From Mycolicibacterium parafortuitum (lineage in GTDB: Bacteria > Actinomycetota > Actinomycetes > Mycobacteriales > Mycobacteriaceae), in assembly GCF_010725485.1 (NCBI RefSeq), contig NZ_AP022598.1, positions 434,001 to 498,000 of the forward strand: 64,000 bases of DNA, in the 5' to 3' direction. This document shows positions 43,825-51,566 of this stretch, piece after piece. Each line of letters starts with the position of its first letter. The first letter of the stretch is position 1. The translations under genes were made by a program, and so were the position numbers. The notes beneath the pieces are model-generated. The model was not told the DNA's origin. It made no database searches and was given only the letters and a program-made list of their open reading frames with translations.

Positions 43825-44838
43825 ATGGAAGCCATGGCCACCCTGGAGAGTTTCCGTCTGACCCAGTACGCGCACGGCGGCGGCTGCGCGTGCAAGATCC
43901 CACCCGGCGAGCTGGAGGAGGTGGTCCGCGGCCTGACCCACGCCCGCCCGACGGACCCGCTGGGTGAGCTGCTGGTCGGGCTCGACGACGGCGACGACGC
44001 GGCCGCGGTGCGAATCGACGGCGGCACCGCGCTGATCGCGACGACGGACTTCTTCACCCCGGTCGTCGACGACGCGTACGACTGGGGCCGCATCGCGGCG
44101 ACCAACGCGCTGTCGGACGTGTACGCGATGGGTGGGCGCCCGGTGGTCGCGGTGAACCTGCTGGGCTGGCCGCGCGACACGCTGCCGTTCGAGTTGGCCG
44201 CCGAGGTGCTGCGCGGTGGGTTGGACGTGTGCGGGGCGGCGGGCACCCACCTGGCCGGCGGGCACAGCGTCGACGATCCCGAACCGAAGTACGGCCTGGC
44301 CGTCACCGGCATCGCCGACCCGGCGCGGCTGCTGCGCAACGACGCGGGCAGGCCGGGTATGCCGCTGTCGCTGACCAAACCGCTCGGGATCGGGGTGCTC
44401 AACAGCAGGCACAAGTCCACCGGGGAGCGGTTCGAGCACGCGATCGACGCGATGACGACGCTGAACGCGCAGGCGTCGACGGCCGCGCTGCGGGCCGGGG
44501 TCGAGTGCGCGACGGACGTCACGGGGTTCGGTTTGCTCGGGCATCTGTACAAGATGGCCCGCGCCAGCGGGGTGACCGCGGTGATCGACGCGGCGGCGGT
44601 TCCGTATCTCGACGGGGCCCGAGACGCGCTGGCCGCCGGGTATGTCAGCGGCGGCACCCGCCGCAACCTCGACTGGGTCGCCCCGCACACCGACCTGTCG
44701 GCGGTCGGCGAGGACGACGCGCTGCTGCTGGCCGACGCCCAGACCTCCGGCGGCCTGCTGATCGCCGGCGAGATCCCGGGCGCGCCCGTGATCGGCGAGC
44801 TGGTGCCGCGCGGCGAGCACACCATCGTCGTGCGCTAA
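43825..44838 (+). CDS. selD: selenide, water dikinase SelD
   Basis: 337-aa ATP-dependent selenophosphate synthase. The catalytic loop reads HGGGCACK, with nucleophilic Cys21 and Lys24 matching Cys17 and Lys20 of E. coli; it is the Cys form, not a selenoprotein. The nucleotide-binding LDDGDDAAAVRI and TTDFFTPVVDDAYDWGRIAA, and the family motif ATDVTGFGLLGHLYKMA, are all intact. ATG at 43825 is used, with GGG upstream; ATG three codons later is possible. It supplies selenophosphate for SelA. The 3' end overlaps the convergent regulator gene by 4 bp. Confidence 0.95.
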   Translation: MEAMATLESFRLTQYAHGGGCACKIPPGELEEVVRGLTHARPTDPLGELLVGLDDGDDAAAVRIDGGTALIATTDFFTPVVDDAYDWGRIAATNALSDVYAMGGRPVVAVNLLGWPRDTLPFELAAEVLRGGLDVCGAAGTHLAGGHSVDDPEPKYGLAVTGIADPARLLRNDAGRPGMPLSLTKPLGIGVLNSRHKSTGERFEHAIDAMTTLNAQASTAALRAGVECATDVTGFGLLGHLYKMARASGVTAVIDAAAVPYLDGARDALAAGYVSGGTRRNLDWVAPHTDLSAVGEDDALLLADAQTSGGLLIAGEIPGAPVIGELVPRGEHTIVVR

Positions 44839-45659
44839 CCCAGCAGTCGCCGAAGCCCTTCGGCCGCACCGGAACCGGGCACCGGTAGGTACGCGACGAT
44901 CTGGATGTCGGGCACGTCGACCGGTGCCACCTGGTGGTGTTCGAGGCGCAGCTCCCCGGCGACCGGATGCCGGAACAGCCGTTCGCGGGAGGTGAACCGT
45001 TCGATGCTCGTCGCCTGCCACGCCGCGGCGAAATGCGGGCTCTGCTCGGACAATCGGGACACCAGCGCGGTGTAGGACGGCTCCCCGACCCGCGGGCCGG
45101 CGTCGGCGCGGAACTCGGCCAGGAAGCGGCGGCTGTCGCTGTCCCAATCCGGGAGCAGCTCACGGATGTACGGGTCCATGAACACCAGCCACAGCAGGTT
45201 GCGGTCGGCCGGGTCGACGCGCTCGATGTTCGGGTACAGCGCGACGTAGGCGGCGTTCCACGCGGCGATACTCCAGTCCGGGGCCAGCGCGAACGCCGGA
45301 TAGCCGGCCAGCGCGTCGAGGAAGCGCTGGATGTGCGCCGGCAGCGGCCCGCCGGACCCGGCGTGGTCGACGGCGTAGCCGCCGAGGGCCAGCACGTACT
45401 CGTGTTCGGCGGGCGACAGCCGCAGCGCCCCCGCCACCGCGTCGAGCACCTGTTTGGACGGGTTGATGTCGCGGCCCTGCTCCAGCCACGTGTACCAGGT
45501 GACGCTGACCCCGGCCTGTACGGCCACTTCCTCGCGGCGCAGCCCGCTGGTGCGGGCCCGCGGCGCCGGCGGCAGGCCCAGCTCAGAGCGCACCACCGCC
45601 TTGCGCCGCGCGCGCAGGAACTCCCCGAGGGCGAGTCGCTGCCGCGCGCGTTTGTCCAC
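44835..45659 (-). CDS. helix-turn-helix regulator with MmyB-type ligand domain
   Basis: 274 aa. An XRE-type helix-turn-helix occupies residues about 10-75 ([52 protein letters not shown]), and the remainder is the PAS-like MmyB domain ([35 protein letters not shown]), which in structures binds fatty-acid-like ligands. It is convergent with selD and divergent from ilvD. An inverted repeat just upstream of its start could be its operator. The targets are not evident; short-chain dehydrogenase genes often neighbour such regulators but none is here. Confidence 0.88.
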   Translation of the reverse strand: MDKRARQRLALGEFLRARRKAVVRSELGLPPAPRARTSGLRREEVAVQAGVSVTWYTWLEQGRDINPSKQVLDAVAGALRLSPAEHEYVLALGGYAVDHAGSGGPLPAHIQRFLDALAGYPAFALAPDWSIAAWNAAYVALYPNIERVDPADRNLLWLVFMDPYIRELLPDWDSDSRRFLAEFRADAGPRVGEPSYTALVSRLSEQSPHFAAAWQATSIERFTSRERLFRHPVAGELRLEHHQVAPVDVPDIQIVAYLPVPGSGAAEGLRRLLG

Positions 45660-45667
45660 GAGCCGAG

Positions 45668-45685
45668 AGTAGTACCCGCACTACT
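45668..45685. promoter_or_regulatory. inverted repeat in regulator/ilvD divergent region
   Basis: AGTAGT-ACCCGC-ACTACT is a 6-bp perfect inverted repeat, 8 bp upstream of the MmyB-type regulator start and about 50 bp upstream of ilvD. It is a candidate operator for autoregulation. Short, so modest confidence. Confidence 0.4.
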
Positions 45686-45736
45686 AGTATCAGCGCCGTC
45701 TTCCGACTGACACCCAAAAGGACGAGCCTAGAGGGC

Positions 45737-47581
45737 ATGGCGGAATTGCGGTCTCGTACGGTCACCCACGGTCGGAACATGGCGGGCGCGCGGTCGCTGC
45801 TGCGCGCGGCGGGGGTGGACAGCGCCGACATCGGCAAGCCGATCATCGCCGTCGCCAACAGCTTCACCGAGTTCGTGCCCGGTCACACCCACCTGCAGCC
45901 GGTCGGGCGCATCGTGTCGGAGGCGATCAAGGCTGCCGGCGGGGTGCCGCGTGAGTTCAACACCATCGCCGTCGACGACGGCATCGCGATGGGCCACGGC
46001 GGCATGCTCTATTCGCTGCCGAGCCGTGAGCTGATCGCCGACTCGGTCGAGTACATGGTCAACGCGCACTGCGCCGACGCGATGGTGTGTATCTCCAACT
46101 GCGACAAGATCACCCCCGGCATGCTGATGGCCGCGCTGCGGCTGAACATCCCGACGGTGTTCGTCTCCGGCGGGCCGATGGAGGGCGGCACCGCGGTGCT
46201 GGTGGACGGCACCGTGCGGACCCGGCTCAACCTGATCACCGCGATCGCCGATGCGGTCAACAACGAGGTGTCCGACCCGGATCTGGCGCGCATCGAGGAG
46301 TCGGCGTGCCCGACGTGCGGGTCGTGTTCGGGGATGTTCACCGCGAACTCGATGAACTGTCTGACCGAGGCGCTCGGGCTGGCGCTGCCTGGCAACGGCT
46401 CGGTGCTGGCCACCCACACGGCGCGCCGCGCGCTGTACGAGAAGGCCGGCGAGACGGTGATGGACCTGTGCCGCCGGTACTACGACGAGGACGACGCGAG
46501 CGTGCTGCCGCGCGCGATCGCCGACCGCGACGCGTTCGACAACGCGATGGCGATGGACATCGCGATGGGCGGCTCGACGAACACGATCCTGCATCTGCTG
46601 GCCGCCGCCCGCGAAGCCGAGCTGGACTACACGCTCGAGGACATCGAGAAGCGCAGCCGGCAGATCCCGTGTCTGTGCAAGGTCGCCCCGAACGGGCACT
46701 ACCTGATGGAGGACGTGCACCGCGCCGGCGGCATCCCGGCCATCCTGGGCGAGCTGTGGCGCGGCGGGCACCTGCACGAGACCGTGCACTCGGTGCATGC
46801 CGGATCGCTGCCGGAATGGCTGCGCCGCTGGGATGTTCGCGGTGGGCAGGCGTCCGACGAGGCGATCGAACTGTTCCATGCCGCACCGGGCTGCGTGCGT
46901 TCGGCGACGGCGTTCAGCCAGTCCGAGCGCTGGGAATCGCTGGACACCGACGCCGAAGAGGGATGCATCCGGGATGTGCGCCATGCCTATTCGGAGGACG
47001 GCGGGCTGGCGATCCTGCGCGGCAACCTGTCCCCCGACGGCTGCATCGTCAAGACCGCGGGGGTCGACGAATCGATCTGGAAATTCTCCGGTCCGGCCGT
47101 GGTGGTCGAGTCCCAGGAAGACGCCGTGGACGCGATCCTGAACGGGCGGGTGCAGCCCGGCGACGTCGTCGTGGTGCGCTACGAGGGCCCCAAGGGCGGT
47201 CCGGGCATGCAGGAGATGCTGTATCCCACCTCGTTCTTGAAGGGCCGCGGGCTGGGCAAGGTGTGTGCGCTGGTGACCGACGGGCGGTTCTCCGGCGGAT
47301 CGTCGGGCCTGTCGATCGGGCACGTCTCCCCGGAGGCGGCCGCCGGCGGCACCATCGCGCTCGTCGAGGACGGTGACCAGATCACAGTCGACATCCCGCA
47401 CCGCACCATCGCGCTCGACGTCGCCGACGACGAACTCGACCGGCGCCGTGCGGCATTGGAGGCTGCGGGCGGATACAAACCGCGCAACCGCGAGCGGGTG
47501 GTGTCGGCGGCGCTGCGTGCCTACGCGGCGCTGGCGCTGTCGGCCGACAAGGGCGCCGTGCGCGACGTCGACTCGATCTGA
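45737..47581 (+). CDS. ilvD: dihydroxy-acid dehydratase
   Basis: 614-aa Fe-S dehydratase of branched-chain amino acid synthesis, converting 2,3-dihydroxy-isovalerate and its homologue to the 2-keto acids. Cluster and metal residues are present: SNCDKITPG near residue 122, [19 protein letters not shown] near 194, [14 protein letters not shown], and the C-terminal [20 protein letters not shown]. Length matches E. coli IlvD (616 aa). It stands alone, as often in mycobacteria, and ends 3 bp from the convergent MOSC gene. Confidence 0.96.
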   Translation: MAELRSRTVTHGRNMAGARSLLRAAGVDSADIGKPIIAVANSFTEFVPGHTHLQPVGRIVSEAIKAAGGVPREFNTIAVDDGIAMGHGGMLYSLPSRELIADSVEYMVNAHCADAMVCISNCDKITPGMLMAALRLNIPTVFVSGGPMEGGTAVLVDGTVRTRLNLITAIADAVNNEVSDPDLARIEESACPTCGSCSGMFTANSMNCLTEALGLALPGNGSVLATHTARRALYEKAGETVMDLCRRYYDEDDASVLPRAIADRDAFDNAMAMDIAMGGSTNTILHLLAAAREAELDYTLEDIEKRSRQIPCLCKVAPNGHYLMEDVHRAGGIPAILGELWRGGHLHETVHSVHAGSLPEWLRRWDVRGGQASDEAIELFHAAPGCVRSATAFSQSERWESLDTDAEEGCIRDVRHAYSEDGGLAILRGNLSPDGCIVKTAGVDESIWKFSGPAVVVESQEDAVDAILNGRVQPGDVVVVRYEGPKGGPGMQEMLYPTSFLKGRGLGKVCALVTDGRFSGGSSGLSIGHVSPEAAAGGTIALVEDGDQITVDIPHRTIALDVADDELDRRRAALEAAGGYKPRNRERVVSAALRAYAALALSADKGAVRDVDSI

Positions 47582-47584
47582 GCC

Positions 47585-49288
47585 TCAGAGGTCGAGTACG
47601 ACACCGGTTGTCGGCACCGCCGAACAGATCAGCACCGAGCCGGCCGGCGGCACCTCCAGGGGCTGCTGGACGTAATCGGTTTCCCCGGACATCACGTCGG
47701 TGACACAGATGTGGCAGACCCCGCTGCGGCACGAATACCGGGTCGGGACGTCGCAGGCTTCGGCGAAGTCGAGCAGGCTGGTGAAGCGCGGCGACCAGGG
47801 TGCGGCCAGTCCGCTGCGGGCAAACGTCACCGCGGGACCGGTTCCCGGCTCTCCGGCCGGTGCGTGCGGCGGGACGGCCGACGCCGCGCCGACAACACCG
47901 GGATTGATCCGGGACCGGGCGCCGAACGATTCGCTGTATACGGCCGACGGCGCTGTTCCGGCGGCTACCAGTGCCTCGCGCATCTGCTCCATGAAACCTG
48001 TTGGGCCGCACAGATAGACCGCCGCTCCGGTCGGCAGGTTCATCGCAGCCAGGGTGTTGGCGCCCAGCCGGGGACCGTCTGCGGTGTACACGAGGTGCTG
48101 CACCGCGGACGGCAGCGACGCGATCAGTTCGTCGACTTCGTCGGCGAACGCGTGCGAGGCACGGTCGCGGGTCGTATGCACCCAGACCACCTGGCGCGCG
48201 GACCTGTGCGCTGCCAGCTCGTGCAGCATCGCCAGCACCGGTGTGCACCCGATACCGGCCGACAACAGCACGATCGGCTCCTCACCGCCGGACAGCACGA
48301 ATTCCCCGCGGGGCGCCGCCGCGTCGAGGGTCGTTCCGGCCCGGACGTGGTCGTGCAGCCACGCGCTCAGCAGGCCGTGCGCATCGCGTTTGATGCTGAT
48401 CCGGTAGGTGCCGTCGGCGAAACCGCCTGAGAGCGAATAGCTTCGCAGCGGCGCGGGGGCGCCGGCCCCCGGCACCCGGAGGGTGAGGTACTGACCGGGT
48501 GTCGCCGCCGGCAGCGCGGTGCCGTCACCGGATTCCAGCAGCACCGACAGCACGTCGCTGGTCTCCCGGTGGGTGGCGCGCACCCGCAGCGTGCGAAAAC
48601 CGTTCCAGCCGACCGCGTGCACCGTTTCGGGCGGGGTGAGCAGGTCCCGGAACGACTGCACCCAGCCTGGGCTGAGCGCGGGGATGTCGACGGCTTTGCG
48701 CAGCGTGTCGACGTCCCGATCGGGGAGGTAGAGCAGCGCGTCGACGGCAGCCACCGAGAGCGCGCGCGGGCCGCGCTCGACCAGCAGGATGTCGTCGCCG
48801 GCGGATACCGAGCCCTCGGTGAGCACCCGCAGATAGAACCCCGGCCGGTGATGGGCCACCAGCAGATTCGGCATCGCCGGCTCGCCCAGCCGCATCCCGA
48901 CCCGGAAGCAGGTCACCCTCGGCTGCGTCACCTCGAACACGGCGTCGCCGATGCGGTAGCGATCGCCGATGCACACCTCGTCGTCGGGCAGCCCGTCGAC
49001 GGTGAAGTTCTCGCCGAAACTTCCCGCGGTGAGGTCGTCGCGGCCCAGGTGGGACTTCCAATAGTCGTACGCCTGCGTCTGGTACACCAGCACCGCACGG
49101 TTCTCGCCGCCGTGCCCGTTCAGGTCTCCTTGACCGTCCCCGTCGATGTTCAGGCGACGCACCATCGCCGGCCCGGCCGTCGGCTCTTTCCAGATGCCGG
49201 TGTGCACCCGCTGACCGTTCCACGAAACATCCTGGGGCAAGCCGATATTCACCGACACCAACTGGCCGACCCGCACCGCGTTGTTCAA
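47585..49288 (-). CDS. MOSC domain / ferredoxin reductase / 2Fe-2S fusion protein
   Basis: 567-aa fusion. Residues 1-220 form a MOSC domain of the YiiM type (VSWNGQRVHTGIWKEPTAGP, GEQ-like DDLTAGSFGENFTVDGLPDD, VTQPRVTCFRVGMRLGEPAM). Residues about 230-460 are a flavin/NAD reductase (GQYLTLRVP, RSYSLSGGF, ILLSAGIGCTPVLAML). The last 80 residues carry a plant-type 2Fe-2S centre (CRSGVCHIC preceded by Cys and followed by LICS). This combines a molybdenum-cofactor-binding-like module with its own electron supply, as in YcbX/YiiM-type N-hydroxylated-base reduction systems, so reduction of N-hydroxy compounds is plausible. Confidence 0.9.
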   Translation of the reverse strand: MNNAVRVGQLVSVNIGLPQDVSWNGQRVHTGIWKEPTAGPAMVRRLNIDGDGQGDLNGHGGENRAVLVYQTQAYDYWKSHLGRDDLTAGSFGENFTVDGLPDDEVCIGDRYRIGDAVFEVTQPRVTCFRVGMRLGEPAMPNLLVAHHRPGFYLRVLTEGSVSAGDDILLVERGPRALSVAAVDALLYLPDRDVDTLRKAVDIPALSPGWVQSFRDLLTPPETVHAVGWNGFRTLRVRATHRETSDVLSVLLESGDGTALPAATPGQYLTLRVPGAGAPAPLRSYSLSGGFADGTYRISIKRDAHGLLSAWLHDHVRAGTTLDAAAPRGEFVLSGGEEPIVLLSAGIGCTPVLAMLHELAAHRSARQVVWVHTTRDRASHAFADEVDELIASLPSAVQHLVYTADGPRLGANTLAAMNLPTGAAVYLCGPTGFMEQMREALVAAGTAPSAVYSESFGARSRINPGVVGAASAVPPHAPAGEPGTGPAVTFARSGLAAPWSPRFTSLLDFAEACDVPTRYSCRSGVCHICVTDVMSGETDYVQQPLEVPPAGSVLICSAVPTTGVVLDL

Positions 49289-49408
49289 AGGCCGCCACCG
49301 CCGTCATCGACCCGGATGTTCGGCTCAGGCTACGACCGGGAATCGGCGCGGTCAACAGTGGCCGGCGTAGGCTTCACGACGGTTGTCCACGGCGCCGGGA
49401 AGGACTCC

Positions 49409-50104
49409 ATGAACGAGAGCGATCGACGACGGGTGCTGGTCTTCGACGTCAACGAGACGCTGCTCGACATCGAGGCGCTGACCCCGGTGTTCGAGCGGGT
49501 CTACGGAGACCGCGCGGTGATGCGGGAGTGGTTCAACCAGCTGGTGCTGTACTCGATGACGTTGACGCACACCGGTTCCTACGTCGACTTCTTCACCCTC
49601 GGCCGCGCCGTCGCCCGGATGCTCGGCGACATCCGCGGTCGCGACGTCACCGACGCTCAGGTCGACGAGCTCGCCGCGGCGATGGCGGCGATGCCGGCGC
49701 ACGCGGACGTCGCACCGGGCTTGCGGGAACTCGGCGAGAGCGGGTTCCGGTTGATCGCGCTGACCAACTCCCCGACCGATCCGAGCCGTCCGAGTCCGCT
49801 CGACAACGCCGGACTCGGCGGGTTGTTCGAGCGCCAGTTCAGCGTCGACCCGTGCCGGGCGTTCAAGCCGGATCCGCGCGTCTACCGCCGGGTCTGCGAC
49901 AAGCTGGCCGTCGATGCGGCGGACTGCGTGATGGTGGCCGCGCACGTGTGGGACACCCTCGGCGCGCAGGCGATCGGGATGCGCGGCGCGCTCATCACCC
50001 GGCCCGGCAACGCCAACCTGCGAGCGGACGGCATCCCCCAGCCGCACATCGTCGCCGGCGACCTCGTCGACCTGGCGCGTCAGCTCCGAACCTGGGGGAC
50101 GTAG
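49409..50104 (+). CDS. haloacid dehalogenase type II
   Basis: About 231 aa, HAD superfamily, L-2-haloacid dehalogenase type. The nucleophile Asp is in VLVFDVNETLLDI, the second motif is LIALTNSPTD, the Lys is in RAFKPDPRVY, and motif IV reads CVMVAAHVWDTLGAQAIGM. These are the characteristic residues of type II dehalogenases, which release halide from 2-haloalkanoic acids; some relatives are phosphatases. GGAAGGA lies before the ATG; an open frame continues far upstream, antisense to the MOSC gene, and is not used. A hairpin terminator follows 3 bp after the stop. Confidence 0.88.
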   Translation: MNESDRRRVLVFDVNETLLDIEALTPVFERVYGDRAVMREWFNQLVLYSMTLTHTGSYVDFFTLGRAVARMLGDIRGRDVTDAQVDELAAAMAAMPAHADVAPGLRELGESGFRLIALTNSPTDPSRPSPLDNAGLGGLFERQFSVDPCRAFKPDPRVYRRVCDKLAVDAADCVMVAAHVWDTLGAQAIGMRGALITRPGNANLRADGIPQPHIVAGDLVDLARQLRTWGT

Positions 50105-50107
50105 CGC

Positions 50108-50147
50108 CGGTTCTGGTGATCCGCCCCCTGCCGGACCACCAGAACCG
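50108..50147 (+). terminator. hairpin terminator after dehalogenase gene
   Basis: CGGTTCTGGTG and CACCAGAACCG form a perfect 11-bp stem with an 18-nt loop, 3 bp after the stop. No U-tract follows, which is common for mycobacterial terminators. Confidence 0.65.
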
Positions 50148-50199
50148 ACGTGCCCTCCCCCTGTCGCCCAACCCCTCGGTGGGCGGCGCCTCGCGGCCC

Positions 50200-50243
50200 G
50201 TAACCCGGGTAATGTTACAGAAACAACTTTGTTCTTGAAGAAC
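50200..50243 (+). promoter_or_regulatory. inverted repeats upstream of TetR gene
   Basis: Two small palindromes lie in the 230-bp leader: GTAAC-N9-GTTAC (50200-50218) and GTTCTT-G-AAGAAC (50231-50243). A TATACT -10-like box is at 50301, 33 bp before the ATG. These could be sites for the TetR protein encoded just downstream. The bases between are less GC-rich than the rest of the window. Confidence 0.4.
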
Positions 50244-50333
50244 GAATCAGTTTTTCAGCAGCTGCCGCCGACGCCCCGGAAAGCCCCGCTGAACTCGCCC
50301 TATACTTCGGTGTCAATCATCGAAGGAGGCCGC

Positions 50334-50939
50334 ATGGCCGAGCGGCTCGCATCCGGCCGGCATCGCCTCAGCCGTGACGAGGTCACCGCCCACCAGAAGC
50401 AGCGGCTGTTCAAGGCGCTGGTGGCCGTGATGGGGACGAAGGGCTACAACAGCACCTCGGTCGACGACATGATCAAGCACGCCGGGGTCTCGCGTGCCAC
50501 GTTCTACCAGCATTTCGATTCCAAGCTGGACTGCTTCATGGCCGGTTTCGCCGGTATGCAGCGCCACGCGATGACAGCGATCCAGGCGGTACCGGCCACT
50601 GGGACCCCGATGGAACGGTTCGGGGTCATGCTGCACCGCTACCTCGGATTCATGGCGCTCGACCCCCGCGTCGCCCGGCTCTACCTGCTGGAGGTGTACG
50701 CCGCCGGTCCGGAGGCGATCCGCCGCCGCGCCGAACTGCAGCAGGAGTTCGTGGCCGGGGTGGCGCGGGTGTTCAAGGCACGCAGCAAAGCCGATCGGTT
50801 TGCCTGCCAGGCACTGGTCGCCGCCGTTTCCGCCATGGTAACCACCGCGCTTATCGACGATAACCCGGACGCAATCCTGGCATTGGAGGAGCCGGTGCTG
50901 AAGTTCGCTGAGCGAGCACTGCGGGCGGGGCCGGGCTGA
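50334..50939 (+). CDS. TetR family transcriptional regulator
   Basis: 201 aa from an ATG with a strong GAAGGAGG site; the frame is open for 35 codons more upstream but without a site. The helix-turn-helix is at residues about 15-65 (RLFKALVAVMGTKGYNSTSV, DDMIKHAGVSRATFYQHFDS). The ligand domain has FGVMLHRYLGFMALDPRVARL, resembling AcrR-type regulators. It is followed after 48 bp by a second TetR gene on the same strand. Target genes are not obvious; autoregulation through the leader palindromes is possible. Confidence 0.88.
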   Translation: MAERLASGRHRLSRDEVTAHQKQRLFKALVAVMGTKGYNSTSVDDMIKHAGVSRATFYQHFDSKLDCFMAGFAGMQRHAMTAIQAVPATGTPMERFGVMLHRYLGFMALDPRVARLYLLEVYAAGPEAIRRRAELQQEFVAGVARVFKARSKADRFACQALVAAVSAMVTTALIDDNPDAILALEEPVLKFAERALRAGPG

Positions 50940-50987
50940 CCCGGAGCGGGTTTTGGTTAACACGGCTATCTGAGGGACACTGGCGTT

Positions 50988-51566
50988 GTGTCAGAACCGG
51001 AACCGCAGGGGCTGCGGGAGCGTAAGAAGGTTCAGACGCGTCTGGACATCCAGCGCGAGGCGTTCCGGCTCTTCGACAGGCAAGGTTACGCCAACACCAC
51101 CGTCGAGCAGATCGCCGAGGCCGCCAACGTCTCACCGCGCACGTTCTACCGCTACTTCGGGGTCAAAGAAGCGCTGCTGCTGTCCGACGACTACATCGAG
51201 CCCATCATCGAAGCGTTCGCCAACGCGCCCGCAGACCTCCCGATCGTCGCGGCCTACCGGCACGGCGCCGCGACCTTATACGCATCGCTGAGCCCCGAGC
51301 AGCGCGAAGCCGCCGTCGCCCGCGAGCGGATGCTGTACCAGGTTCCCGAGGCCCGGGGAGTCCTCTACTCGGCATACATCCGGCTGATCGACCTGATCAC
51401 CGACGCGCTCACGCGCCGGCCCGACGCCCCGGCCGGCGAACTGGAACGGCGGGTGATCGCCGGTGCGATCGTCGGCGTGTTGATTGCCGGGTCGCACGAG
51501 AACCCGTTGCCGGATTCCACGGTAGACGAGATGCTGACGATCCTGGCCGCGCACCTGGCTCGTTAG
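50988..51566 (+). CDS. TetR family transcriptional regulator
   Basis: 192 aa, GTG start. The DNA-binding domain reads LDIQREAFRLFDRQGYANTT, VEQIAEAANVSPRTFYRYFG (residues about 17-57), of the type followed in many actinobacteria by a MftR-like C-terminal domain (EALLLSDDYIEPIIEAFANA). The 3' end overlaps by 4 bp the convergent GAF-EAL-PAS-GGDEF gene. It shares little with the preceding TetR beyond the fold, so the pair is not a recent duplication. Ligand and targets are unknown. Confidence 0.88.
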   Translation: MSEPEPQGLRERKKVQTRLDIQREAFRLFDRQGYANTTVEQIAEAANVSPRTFYRYFGVKEALLLSDDYIEPIIEAFANAPADLPIVAAYRHGAATLYASLSPEQREAAVARERMLYQVPEARGVLYSAYIRLIDLITDALTRRPDAPAGELERRVIAGAIVGVLIAGSHENPLPDSTVDEMLTILAAHLAR

